Shown here: piece after piece, positions 11,001 to 22,214 of the stretch
Layout of the letters: every line of letters starts with the position of its first letter
Numbering within the stretch: position 1 is the first letter of the stretch
From: Paraphaeosphaeria minitans
Lineage: Eukaryota > Ascomycota > Dothideomycetes > Pleosporales > Didymosphaeriaceae
Direction of reading: 5' to 3'
Assembly: GCA_015832175.1 (NCBI GenBank)
Contig: WJXW01000019.1
Coordinates: 533,068-597,067, forward strand
DNA length: 64,000 bases
The notes under the pieces: model-generated
The model's input: only the letters and a program-made list of their open reading frames with translations
What the model was told of the DNA's origin: nothing
The model's database searches: none
Program-made: the position numbers and the translations under genes

Positions 11001-11293
11001 GGGACCCTTGAGGTAGGGTTCCTTGAGCTCAATATCGGGAAGAACGTACCGCTCTTCATGCGTACAGGTCATGCGGCCCCCTGCCTCTGCGAATCGTCTG
11101 AAGTGCAGTCTCAGCATCCTAGCGTTGAGGCGCAAGCCGGCAATTTTGGCGGCAAGGGAGAGGTATTTAAGGACCCCGTGAGCCCGTCCTGCCCTTTTCC
11201 GTACCACTTCACGCAACCTCCCTTTGCTTCGTAAATTGTTTTACTGGCCGTTACCGAGGATTCCACTTTTCAGATTCCAACCACGCTCACAAC
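8092..11293. other. Largely non-coding stretch
   Basis: No convincing gene. The frame at 9165-9518 (plus; ATG start, MADPTIVAATLGIDLF at its true-looking start) vaguely resembles the N-terminal signal segment of fungal STAND proteins but ends after about 113 residues, and a following frame (9494-9691) has a basic tail. Other frames are short and lack domains. No RNA gene or repeat seen. Confidence 0.4.
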
Positions 11294-12431
11294 ATGGAGC
11301 AGGTACGATAGCAAAGTCACTCACAACGCTTTGTGTGGAAGCTGACGAACATCTAGACGCTGAGCCCTAACTCTCTCGTGGATGCTGAAGGAGATATTGA
11401 TTCGCATATTGAGGAGGCATCTTGGCCCGAAACCGACCCTGCGGAGATGCAAGAGACAGATTCACTGTGCAATAGGGACGCCATTGACGGAAACCAAACC
11501 AGTGGATGTGTCAGCCAGGCTACAGAGTCATGCCTTCTAGAGCATCCTGTGGCCCTTATAGCTTCGCAGACGGGAGAAAATTCCGACCAAGCAATGGATC
11601 AAGCCTTGGAGCCTGAGCTATCAGAGGCGAGTTCTACAGCAGTCGCCATGACCTCTGCTTCCGATCAGGAGCCGGAACCAGAAGCAACCCAGTCTCCCTC
11701 AACCTCTCATCAGGTTGCATCTGCAAACGAGCCGGAAGGAGCAAGGAACGCCCAGGAAGACGATATCCAGCCCGTGGCGCGTGAACTCGGAATCGGCGAA
11801 GCGTGTTCGGCTATCGAAGAGCAACCTACCACAAATAACGAGTCCACAGCGGATCATCAGGATGATCAAGGCGATGGTCATGTTGCCTCCACAAGTTTGA
11901 GCGAGCGCGGTTCTAGCACGACAACTACCTCGCCGATACCACACACAGCTTCTCACCTACAACATACAATCAATGAAAGTGTGGCGCATGGAAATATAGG
12001 TGAATCATTTGCGTCCTGGTCTGGTAGAACCTTTGCTGACCGAAGGAATAGACTTGCCCTCATCGAACTCTGACGACGAGGAAGTCTCTGAAATGATCAT
12101 CGTCGATACCAATGGAGGCAAAGCCATCGTCATCGACAGCACCGATGAGGAAATGGACATGGATGATGACAAGTCCCGCCAAACACCAAGGCGCCGAGTG
12201 CAGCGAAAACGGGTCTCACCACGGTCACAAGAGATGATCGATTGGACGTCTAGAGAGTATGAGACAACAAGCGCAGCGAGTCTTGCTGCAGCGTGGAAGA
12301 TGGTGTGGAAGCAGTGGGGCAAGGTTCGTGCTAAGTCTAACCGGCAGCTTGCACAAACCTTGGATCGTTTTCACGAGAAAATGTCCCGCATGCAAAGATA
12401 CGAACTGCCTAGTAATCACCTCCTCTTCTAG
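11294..12431 (+). CDS. Acidic Ser/Thr/Glu-rich protein with SUMO-binding-like motifs, 3' end disturbed
   Basis: Three-exon model of about 343 aa: ATG GAG CAG at 11294-11302; intron 11303-11356 (GTACGA, GCTGAC, CTAG); exon 11357-11999; intron 12000-12051 (GTGAAT, GCTGAC, ATAG); exon 12052-12431. The two introns are 54 and 52 bp and restore one frame that would otherwise look shifted. Most of the protein is disordered and acidic. Near the end, MIIVDT and AIVIDSTDEEMDMDDD look like SUMO-interacting motifs (hydrophobic core plus acidic tail), followed by a basic patch (RRRVQRKR) and a helical segment. The last 15-20 residues overlap the remains of a pogo transposase on the other strand, so the natural C-terminus has probably been lost. 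Family not recognised. Confidence 0.5.
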
Positions 12432-12632
12432 CTTTGTAAGCTTCTTTGGATTAGGCTCGCAATCGCGTCGCGTAGTAATTCCAGCGCGTCGAGTCTGGAG
12501 CGTAGATCGAGGGATATTGTATATAGATGCAGCGTTCCGGACACTTTTTATTTGGTGCTTATCTAGACTTGATATAGCAAGGAGCATATCTGCTTCGTTG
12601 TAGGATGATCGAGCAGCTGTTGGTTGAGACAT
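12375..12632 (-). pseudogene. Relic of a pogo-type transposase N-terminus
   Basis: From the ATG at 12632 the frame encodes the psq-type helix-turn-helix typical of fungal pogo transposases (SVRNAASIYNIPRSTLQTR) and the beginning of the next DNA-binding domain (KLTKLEEEVITRQFVSL). Similarity stops near 12375, where the sequence passes into the antisense of the acidic gene. Only about 85 codons remain, with no catalytic core. Confidence 0.75.
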
Positions 12633-12639
12633 GGTGGTT

Positions 12640-13067
12640 GGTAGGTCGCGCGTCACGAAAAGCTGGTGGGGTGGCCAGCTCGCTTGCCTGGCCAGCTCGC
12701 TTACCAGGTACGTTATAGTATTTCCAGTAAACATACACTACATCTACCCATCTTGTATAGAGTCCTTTAAAGCAACTGGGATCGATACACCTAACGCTCA
12801 CCGAACACCAATCTTTTGATTTTTGGGCCACCCTCTCAGAGGCCCTAAAAATCCTAGCAACTGACTAAGCTCACTGCGCTGATTCTGGGAGTACCTCTAA
12901 CGTCCGCCTAGCCCTCCGCGCAGTCGTGCAAAGGAGCTTGTCAAGATGGCAGAGTCTCCCTCCTCCCAGCACACAGGGTCCCCAGACCCTGAGATCCCTC
13001 AGCAGCTTCACACACGCGCCCTAAGACGGCCCCAGGAAGACATGCTCTACATTGGCAGCTTCAACGC
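12640..13067. other. Intergenic, no gene seen
   Basis: Probably residual transposon flank and spacer between the pogo relic and the helicase relic. A repeated GCTCGCTT(G/A)CC phrase near 12680-12705 is a small local duplication. Confidence 0.4.
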
Positions 13068-14735
13068 CTAAGCCCACATCTGCTTGAATTTACCATCAAA
13101 CTCCCCCTTCAAACACAGAAACGCTTTTAGTACCTTTGGTAGGCGCATGTCTACATCATCCCATCCCTCCACCTCATCATCCTCATCATCCCAAACTCCA
13201 ATTGGAGCCCAGACGTTTGTTGAGGCTGAGTCATTGCCTTCCTGTCCTGCATTATCGTCGCTTCCGATTGTCATGTTATCGTCCTTTGATTCTTCATGCA
13301 CGTCGCCACTGCCTTTCAGATCAGTTGCGTCTGCCTCGGATGGTGAGGAGGGTTTTATGAAGTTAGTCAAAGCTGTTATGATCGTTGCGAGGACGAGAGA
13401 GAAGTCTGGTTATTCGTTAGCAAACAATCATCATTGTTTTGGAGGAAACATACCGTTCAGGTGAAACCAGATATCGGACCTGCGGATCTTGTTTGCTTTC
13501 TCTAGGGCATTCAGATCGCCATGCTTGTAGAAGTCATACAAGTACGCGTTGAGTGGTACTGTAGATTCCGGATGGATAGGCAAGTATGGCACAACAGCTT
13601 CTTCCAGAAAGACACCAGAACGTACAGTATCACAGAGATCGGAGATACTATCAAATTCGTCACCATGGCCCGAAAGTGAGACGAAGGGGGAGCGAAGAAC
13701 TGTGTGCTGATTCGCACTTGGGGTTATGTTGAATTGCTCGTCCGACCGACCAATTCGTATCCCACTCAGTGGCAACGCGTCATCCGGATCTTTTAGATGC
13801 TGATGAATCTCTATTTTTCTTAGCTATCTTTTGACATAAGTGCGGAAGATTGCTAAGGTTTCGTTATTATGAGCTCGGAGCGTCTTTTCCGCTTGCTTCG
13901 GCAACGGCGGTAAGAAGACGATCGAAGGCGACCGCTTCACGACCTCGACAAACTCCCCATCGACGCGTTTGCATTGTTGCCGACCAAATATGTGTGATAA
14001 TACAAGCATAAGTGTTGAACAAACGTATTGGGGATTGGAATCAATGTCCTGGCAGAGATCATGGAAGTAGCCCGAACTGAGGAGGACGTGAAAGGCCCAG
14101 GCGGAGTTCTCGGTGTAGTATAAGTGAGTGACACACCCGGCAAAGTTGATTGGCGAACCATGAAGATCCAGCAAGGACTGGCGTCGAAGATACTCGATTG
14201 AGAAGCGAAGATGGTGTAAGACAGCCATTTTGGATTTGGGGGAGCCAAGGTAGAGTCGAGGCTGGGAAAGAATAGAGTTGATTGTACGAATGGCGAAGTC
14301 GGAGTTGCTTGAGCCATGGAGTAAAGTGGCTAGCCGCAAGACCAGCGATGTTGTGATAGGAAAATGTCCGTTCAGATCTGGAAGTCTTGAGCTCATGAGA
14401 CGGAACACTCTTTCAACAGGGATTCCAAGAAACAGGATATTCCCAAGTAGGTCAAACCCTCTTCGACCAGCTCGACCAGCACACTGGCGGAAGTTGAGCG
14501 CGGTAAGGAAGACAGAGTCTCCAGCGAAAACTACAGTTTTACAGGGCATATTGATGCCCAGCGCAAGAGTGCCTGTAGCAATTACAACTTGCAGGTAGCC
14601 TCTACGGAAAAGTATCTCCACCACTTGACGATATTTCCGATTCATACCTGCATGGTGGACGCCGATGCCTCGGCTCAAAGCACTGATAAGCCATTCTGCG
14701 ACGCCTCGATCACGAAGTGGTTATGGCAGGGCAAT
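13068..14735 (-). pseudogene. C-terminal relic of a DDX60-like (Ski2-like) RNA helicase
   Basis: The C-terminal helicase half of the DDX60 family is clear: LSRGIGVHHAGMNRKYRQ, then motif V (VIATGTLALGINMP) and motif VI (FRQCAGRAGRRGFD). The frame meets a TAG at 13824-13826 where CAG is likely (YVKR[Q]LRKIEI) and continues in the same frame to the conserved SPFVSLSGHGDEF and LNAYLYDFYKHGD segments. A canonical 48-bp intron (13406-13453; GTATGT, GCTAAC, CAG) leads to the last exon, giving DFSLVLATIITAL and the usual end VLKAFLCLKGEFDGKFKQMWA spread over two blocks. Upstream, the frame hits a TAA near 14722 and similarity ends; the DEAD-box half is missing. Intact relatives act on RNA; this copy cannot. 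Confidence 0.85.
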
Positions 14736-17700
14736 GTCTGAAGTCACCTAGTGTTTGATGGTGCTTAGATTCGATTTTCTACCGTCTTGGTCCTGGGCAA
14801 TGCAAGATTCTTCAAGAAGCGTTGAAAACGTTCTGCTCTCCATTCTCTCATCTCAAACATTTAACGTAGTCTTAAAAATATAATAACACCTGCAGGAGGG
14901 GAGGAGGGGGCAAATACTATAAACCACCCAACTTCTCAGCCGTCAGACAGCTGTCAAACGTATGAGTTAGACCAGAAGTTAACTTCTGAGTTCCAGGACC
15001 GAGCGTGATTAATGGTGACGGACAACACTATTGGAAACTCCAGCTCTGCCGCTTTACAGTGAACAAACGCTGCGGTGAAAGTATTGCCTTTTATCAATTT
15101 ACAATTTAACTAGGTCTAAGAATGTTTGCTGAGACTTTATATCAGATTGCATGCTTCCAAGCATGCTGCTGGTTATGGTGGTGGTGCTTGTTTTCTCGAC
15201 TCCACGCATACCGGGACGTATGTATAGGACGGCAACTGAAACCGCGGTTGTGAGGTAAGATTGGTTGCGCTGTGCTCCAGAACACCAGCAAATGCGACGC
15301 CGCTGTGACCGCGTTAGCAAAGCATTCCTATATTATTGGGGTTTTTATGGCCTACCGGCGGTTGCGTTGTATGCGCCATACGCTCAGTTTGGTGACGAAA
15401 TCACTCCTGTTTACCGATCATGAGGATATGCTCGATGCCCAATCTAGTCAACGAAGGACTTCCTGGATGAAGATAAGCTCTGGCAATGCTAGCCAAAGCC
15501 CAACTGGGAAGGCTCACAGCATTGTGATTGTGAATGAGGGTACTTGCTGTTGTTGGGGTTCACGAAGGTCACACAACGGCTTCCGATTGGTGTGCATTGC
15601 ACACTTTCAGTATCTGCTGTGTGCTGCAACTGCTGTTTGAGACGAAGTTAGCTGTGCGGATAAGGTCAGCAGGAACTTATGGGGAACTTGGCTACGTCTT
15701 ACCGACATGCTCGCGTATCTACTGCCGCTGCTGCCGTACTGGTGAAGCTCAGGCTAAGTATACTGGCGCAACTTAAGGGCACACGCACCGCTAGAAGCAC
15801 GGCTGCACGAATGGCAGAGTACCGTCACCCCGTGGATCACTCACTAGCACTAGCAGCCGTGACCGTACTCAAAGCACGCCACAAGTGGCACTCGACGAAG
15901 AAGCCACCAAAGGAACAAGCAGTTAGAACAATAGGCTGCAGAGCAGTCAGTAATGTATCCGTAGCAGTCCAAGGATGAGACTTACGAGCTGAGGTTGAGG
16001 CTGCGTGAAGGAGATTACCGCGAAAGACGTCTTACAACCGAGGAGCATAAAGGCCCTGTCTTACTCGACGCCGATTCAAGCACCGAATAGCACTCGGCGC
16101 TGCACCTAGACAGCGATAGAAATTCTCTCCGTTCTTTCGTGAGCTATTTGCTCGCCTGTATTCTCTCGGCGGGCGGTGTCGAACGAGATATGTGCAGAGG
16201 ACGAGGCGAACAGGCTGCTCGCTGACGGGGGTGCGCTGGGGTTCAGCAATCGCGAGCAAGTCTTCGGGAGACAGCAGCAGGTGCAAGAGTGATCGCTGTA
16301 GGTATGCGCCGGGCGGTGGCTGACGGGCTGGCGAGCTGCCGTCGCGCTTGTTTCTCGAGCCTCCGGCAGTCGCGCGCCTGGAAGAGATTGAATTTTTATC
16401 ATAATCGCTGTGACCACGGTCAGATCGCGAAGAGCAGTCTGGGTACAAGCTGTTTAAGTGCGTAGCCATAGTGGGATGCCTCAGCGGAGGCGGATAACAT
16501 CGACGCTTGCTAGGTAAGTGATCATGTACGCGACACGCGATTTCTCGACTTTACGGGCATACTTCCGCTATACCTTAGTCTTGAAAAAAAGCAATCAGCG
16601 ATCAGATACCGGTAACCGATGCAACCAAGAAACGTGAAATTCACAAACCTTTCAGTAGTCAACTCCACCGATGGAAGAACCATCGTTGCTTGGCAATAAT
16701 GGACCATCCACTGAAATCCGTCGATTGGAATGGCGATCGGTCCCGAACGATCGATGTCCAGGTCTGAGCGAGCGTGAGGCGTAGGCTTCCAGGAGCAATC
16801 AGCAGCCTCTACCTATGAGCCACACTGCTGTTGCGAAGAACGCAGTGATCTGCATTCCGTGTCAGCGTGAAGATTTGAGTCTGCAGAATGACCAGATAGT
16901 ATGGATTCGTGGACTTCCACAGGAAAGACGACACGAGCCGTCCCGAGACAGTAGGCTATGATTCGTTATGGAAGCATACCATCCGATGCTGCGCTTAGAA
17001 GGTACGAGAAGACAGCACATAGGACCAGCGCAGATACTCGATCGGACCGTAAAATAATCTAGAAGATGAATGTTAGCTTCGGTACAGGCGAGTCACAGAC
17101 CAGGGCACACCTCGGGCTAACCCTCAGCGGTCAGCTGCTGTACTCACCGCTACGTATCTGACCCCAACTCATATAGCGGTCGGCGTAATATTTTCGTCAG
17201 CGAAGGACTAGAGCTTAGGGAAGACTTACCACGGCAGTAGCTAAAAGGGAGGAGGACAGCACATTATCGACTGCGCATCCTCAAGAGCACTCCTTCGCAG
17301 TCGGATTCGCAGCGAGAGCAGCCACGTCATGGTCTCCATCCGAGCAAGTCGTTACTCTGTTACAGTGCTGGCAGGACTGGGAAGGAATGGAACAGTCGGT
17401 GGGGAAGCTGCTCTAGTGAAGCCGGGTAGACTTACAGTCGATGTGCTAGATCCCCCAGCAAGGGGGCATCCGGAGCGCTCAAGTTTAAGGGACGAGAGTA
17501 GATCATTCGCACCGAGTGAGCCTACATTGCCTCAGATTTATTATTCATCAGTCAACAGGATCGAGGCATGGAAGCACGCCTTACCTTGAGGAGCCGCTCT
17601 TCGACCTCGTCCACCGCTTGCCTGCTCTCATTCTCCTACGGCAGCGGCTCGAGACGAAGTGAGCGCACGTACTGATCGGAAACTATTAGACAAGCGCATC

Positions 17701-19340
17701 AACCTTGACGAGTGTAGCGTGAAGGATCTTACGAAAAACGAGCTGGTGCGCCACGAGGCTGAAGACCATTTTGACACTCTGCCTAGCAAACGACATGAGT
17801 CTAGACGACTGTGGCTTCGCCGGCGGTCGGACCCCATCACTGCATGTCTTTGCTGTGGACGCTCGGTGCGGTGGCTGTAAGGCTCTGTATGGGAGAATCC
17901 AAGTAGCGATGGCAACTCGTCATGAGAAATGACTGGGGATGTAGCCACGCGCAACACAGCTACTCGACCTAGGCGAGCGTTGAATGTGGCTTGTATGCAA
18001 CAGACGGGATCTCATGAGAAATGGGGGTGCAGATCTTTTATACCCGTAGGGCGAGCTTTACGCTTAGGCTCGCTCACAGAAGAGATCGACTAGACGCTGA
18101 GACGTCCGTTCTCGGATCACAGGGTTGGATTACGCTGTGTTCTCCGTCACTCGAAAGCAGCCGTTACGCATGCGGTTCCTACATCAGCCATGCTTACGGC
18201 TGGTGCCCTGTCAAATAAGCAGAGACCTATCGTGAAGACGGCTGCACTGGCACGATGACGCTGCGAGTCATCAGAGTTAGAGTTCTAATACTTACTGTCG
18301 ATAGACGTCATACTCTGCGCAAAAATAGTGGGCCAAGGCTGCTGAAGTTGATGCTGAGTGCAAGGGGATTCTTTTGCTGACGCTAACTGATGTTGATGAG
18401 GCAGTACGAAACCAAATAGTAGCAAGTCCCCCTGCTCACGCTCAAACTCACCTTCCGACGCTATAATGCGGCGTCAGGACTACTGATCTGGAAGGGGAGC
18501 TGTAGTTCTGAAATGGTAGTAATATCCGCGCAGGCAAGAATTGTTTTTAAGGTAGTGTGCCAGCACTGTAATTCCATAGCTTAGCACGTCCTATATGCCC
18601 TTCGGGAGGCGAGATGGTGGACTTGATCCCATTCAACTAGACGTAAAATGAATACCAACCAACCAACCAATCAGGACTACTGGTTATGATACCTACTAGA
18701 ACATGCCACCCCACACACTCAATTGCTACGGACAGGCTGATGGCTTGGCGGATGATATCCACGTACGGCTACCGGATGATGCATCAGCCCGCCATGCAGG
18801 AGGTTGATGGCGATCGTCCATTGCGCACACACGGGGCACATCAAAGCGATGACTGCAGTAGTGCCACAGAGCGACAGGCACCTTGAGCATTGCTCAACCT
18901 ACGATGTGCTCCGATAACGTCACAAATAGCTGCTCGCACCGCATCCCGGAGAACACTTCAGCCAGCTGCCTATAATGCTTGTCGATCCCGTGCTAACATT
19001 ACAAACTTCGTTGTGCGGATAAGCGTCGCGAATGGGTAGCCTAGCGGGGCGCCTGAACGGTGAGCGATTTCAGAATGGCGGGGTTTTGCGCAGCGGGAAG
19101 TATCGCAGGCCTACGACGTGGTCCGAGTGAGCGGTGCTTCAGGTGCCTGTTTGCTCCGCGGCACGTTGGCATGCTGCTTAGGCGATGCGGCACAGCCTGC
19201 GTGAGCATTTTAGACGTAACTGCAGTCATCACGTACGCTGATGGATCGCCCTGGATCAGCTGCGGTGCATGCTCCCGTAGCCGTATAGCGATTGGGCAAG
19301 CACAAGACGGCATGATCGGAACCACCACTCAGAACGCGTC
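14736..19340. other. Long stretch without recognisable genes
   Basis: About 4.6 kb with only short frames and no domain I recognise on either strand. I found no transposase, polymerase, tRNA or rRNA. A short AACC repeat occurs at about 18655-18670. The composition is not strongly AT-rich, so this is not a classic RIP-mutated block. It may be old, decayed repeat sequence. Confidence 0.4.
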
Positions 19341-19499
19341 ATTTTGGCGTCGGAAGAGGAAATGGTTCGCAACCAGCATCAACACCAGTAGCATCATCAG
19401 GGTCGCCAATATCAGCAGCTTCAAAAGGATCTGCATTCTCGAGGTTTTTGCAGTCTCCACTCAGTGCATATCAGCAGTATCAATTGCATCGTCAATATC

Positions 19500-20100
19500 T
19501 AGATTTGTGTGGTCCCACTTGGCGCGTATTGGCAGAATCAGCAGCCTCAGCATGATATGGCATCATCGAAAATTCTTCCGCCTCCACTCAGTGTACTGTA
19601 AGCGTCAGCATCATGGAACATCATGGAATCTATGGGTCTCCGCTTGGTGAGGGTCAGCAGCTATGGCACTATTGGAAAGTTTTTCGTCTCTACCTGCTGT
19701 AGGGTAAGCATACGCAGGATGGAAGAATTAGTATCGGTGGAATCTATGGGTCTCCACTGGTGAGGGTCAGCATGTGAAAATTTCCGTCTCCACTTGCTGC
19801 ACGGTAAGCATACGCAGCATGGAAGAATTGGCATTCGTGGAATTTCTGTGGTCTCCACTTCGTGTGTGTGAGCAGGATATGGCACTATTGAAGATTCTGC
19901 CGTCTCCACTTGATGCACTGTAAGCATAAGCAGCATGATAGGATTGGCATTCGTGGAATTTCTGTGGTGCCCACTTCGTGTGTGTGAGCAGGATATGGCA
20001 CTATTGAAGATTCTGCCGTCTCCACTTGATGCACTGTAAGCATAAGCAGCATGATAGGATTGGCATTCGTGGAATTTCTGTGGTGCCCACTTAATGCGTC
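19500..20100. repeat. Degenerate tandem repeat, period about 116 bp
   Basis: A phrase of the type GTCTCCACTT...TAAGCATA.GCAGCATG...ATTGGCATTCGTGGAAT recurs about five times. The last two copies (from 19861 and 19977) are 116 bp apart and nearly identical; earlier copies are more diverged. The open frame on the minus strand through it is a by-product of the repeat and not a likely gene. Confidence 0.75.
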
Positions 20101-20274
20101 TCGGCAGCATCGGCAGCATCGCAGCTGAGCAATCTCAACAAGCATCAGCAGCAGCACCTGCATCATCTAGATATCTATGGGTATCACCTAGTGCATTAGT
20201 CAGTCATACGAGTTTAGCCGCAGTAATCGTCGCAGCCGAGTCACGTGGACGCACTCCTGATGTCAGCAGTTCGG

Positions 20275-21030
20275 CTAACAGGAATCCATCACCCGAGACG
20301 GACCGCGGCATAGCTGGGCTTCAAGGTCAGCCCAGGTCCGGCCTGCAGATTGCGAAGGGCCGGCAGGCAGCTCCTGGCTAGCTGGTTGCTGGCTGGCTGG
20401 CTGCTCCGCTGAAGCAGGGGAGACGCGCCAGAGTGCTGAGGCCTTGCCGTTATTGTGCAGGCGCTGGCAGGGCACATCCCGCTCCCAGGGCAGCGTCTTC
20501 CCTTTAGCCAGGCGAATATCGTGGCCCTGCTTTGGCTCTGTGCCCCAGTTGTGTGTGTTGTAGCAGTGAGCGCGGAGCTTGACAGGTTGCCTGCTTATGT
20601 ACTGGCAGCGATTGCCAGTGGATTGACTAGTGAATTGGCACTGGAGGCCGCGGTGGACAGCCAGGCCTGGCAGAGGCTCAGGCGGCTGGGGTCGATAGCG
20701 GATGTTAGCATGCTCCCAGGTGACAGCGTCGGCCTCCGTGCGAAGGCGCGTAGTCTGGCTGTGTAGGTAGAGGGCGTCCCAGGCAGCTAGCAAGGCCGCG
20801 CAGTCTTTTCTGGTGTAGGCATGGACCTTGGTGCTGCTAAAGTGGAAGGGGATCAGGCTTAGCGGAACAGCTGTTTGGCAGGTCTTGCAGGCGAGGAAGA
20901 AGCCAGGCGCAGAGACATAGGCCACTAAGGTATGTAGACGGGCAGCGCGGGCAACCTGCAGCTGGAACTTAGGGTCCTCTGGGTAGCTCTGGGTTGTAGT
21001 TAGATAGGCAGCTGGCGGTTCTGGAAGCAT
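20275..21030 (-). pseudogene. Fragment of a DUF3505-like zinc-module protein (relative of the telomeric helicase N-terminus)
   Basis: A 251-aa frame from the ATG at 21030. It repeats the layout of the first 150 residues of the telomeric helicase: a first Cys/His cluster (C48xxC51, later H63/H70), a linker, then C131-x10-C142-x12-H155-x4-H160. The telomeric protein has C123-x4-C128-x12-H141-x3-H145; the x12 spacing is the same. Sequence identity is low, so this is a distant relative and not a fourth copy. The last 50 residues are Gln/Ala/Ser-rich and the frame ends without any recombinase or helicase part. Its start is only 35 bp past the stop of the truncated HET-NACHT gene on the same strand, so the two fragments may be joined by a rearrangement. 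Confidence 0.6.
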
Positions 21031-21065
21031 ATCTTAGTTAGTTTCAGCTTAGGACGGCAGGCAGA

Positions 21066-22214
21066 TCAATAGTAGGGCAGCAACAACAGCACAAAGGTAA
21101 GTAATGAGCGGAGCATTAGATCTGGATCCTGCTTTTGTGTATCGTTGAAGTCGAAGTAGAAGTACGCCGTGACCGTCCTCGTGTCACCGTTGCACTGCTG
21201 CAGCAGATGCTCAATGATGGTAGAGCTCAAGACGGTCTTTCCGCATCCTGGAATCCCGTACAGCCATAGTCGCGATCCTACACGCTCCTTCCATTCTGTG
21301 AACTTATGACCATCCAGCAGCCAGAGTCCAGTCTCAGCCTGCCGCTGCTTGTGCGCTTTGTGGTAGTTGGTGGACGGATCAGGCGCGGAAAGCCAGCTGC
21401 AGATCTTGCCAAGCCTCTCTTCTTGGCCTCGGTTGTGACTCTTGGATTTGCCCCCAGAAACACTTGCTACGTCCTCGGCAGCCTCATGTATCTTCTTCTG
21501 CAGCCGTTTGATCGCATCATCTTTGCCTTCACCGTAAATCGGCGACATGTAGATGCCAAAGATGCCTAGCAGACAGTATGCTCCGTCTTCTTCGCGCGTC
21601 GTTTGGCGATCTTCTGCCCAAGAGAAACGCTCAGCAACATCGAACTCGGACAAGTCGCTCCCTGCCAGAGCGTCAAGAGGTATCCCTGTAACATCGCGGA
21701 TGATGGGTTCGAGCGATCCTTTATCGCCCAGTCGCGCCCCTTGTGTGGAGAAGAACTCGACCGATTTAGGAGCCAGGAGCTCTTGGAGCGTCCAGCCTCG
21801 GGTGAACCATCTGCTCCGCTTGAAAGCCGACTCGCCCTCGCCATCCACGGTACTGTTCTCAACGTCCGAAAGGTACACGTAACACTTCTTCGCGTTCTGG
21901 TACCAGCGGAACATGGAGTTTATCGCCTCCGAAAGCTCTGTGTTGTTTGCCTTGTCGATGCAGCAGGTGTCTACCCAGAAGTGATCCAGACCGTCACGCT
22001 TTGTCTGTTGCGCGCAGAAGCGGATCTTGTCCCAACCAGCCTTGCTCTTTGCACCAATGTCCTCTGCACTGTCGAGGTTCTTCAGATCATCGAAGATCAC
22101 CTCCTGCTCCCCCCAAGTGTGCGAGAGAATCGCATAGTCAGGAACCTTCTCGTTACCAATGTATTCCTTCGCCCATCTGAGCCTCCCGTCGGTTGCGATG
22201 TTCAACAGTCGCAT
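21066..22214 (-). pseudogene. HET-NACHT (NLR-like) incompatibility protein, 3' truncated
   Basis: Start taken at 22214 (MRLLNIATDGRL), the usual beginning of a HET domain; the upstream 33 codons look non-coding. HET blocks are visible at YAILSHTWGEQEV (27-39), WVDTCCIDKANNTELSEAINSM (split over 80-101) and RGWTLQELLAPK (139-150). After a linker, a NACHT-type P-loop occurs at 320-327 (GIPGCGKT). The frame ends at 382 aa, about 55 residues after the P-loop, in a Leu-rich run unlike the family, so most of the NACHT domain and any sensor repeats are missing. HET-NLR proteins trigger cell death on non-self recognition. As drawn the protein keeps the HET effector domain but has lost its control region; I treat it as a pseudogene, though a HET-only protein is possible. 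Confidence 0.85.

Noticed and set aside
11378..12073. Apparent frameshift between the two halves of the acidic gene
   Set aside because: A 52-bp intron at 12000-12051 with a GCTGAC branch site and ATAG end joins the frames cleanly.
14736..19340. Possible rRNA, tRNA or hidden gene in the long empty stretch
   Set aside because: I found no conserved RNA motifs, no splice-joined frames and no protein motif on either strand by eye; a covariance-model search would be needed to exclude small RNAs.
19661..20119. 152-codon minus-strand frame
   Set aside because: It is read through the 116-bp tandem repeat; the protein repeat only mirrors the DNA repeat.
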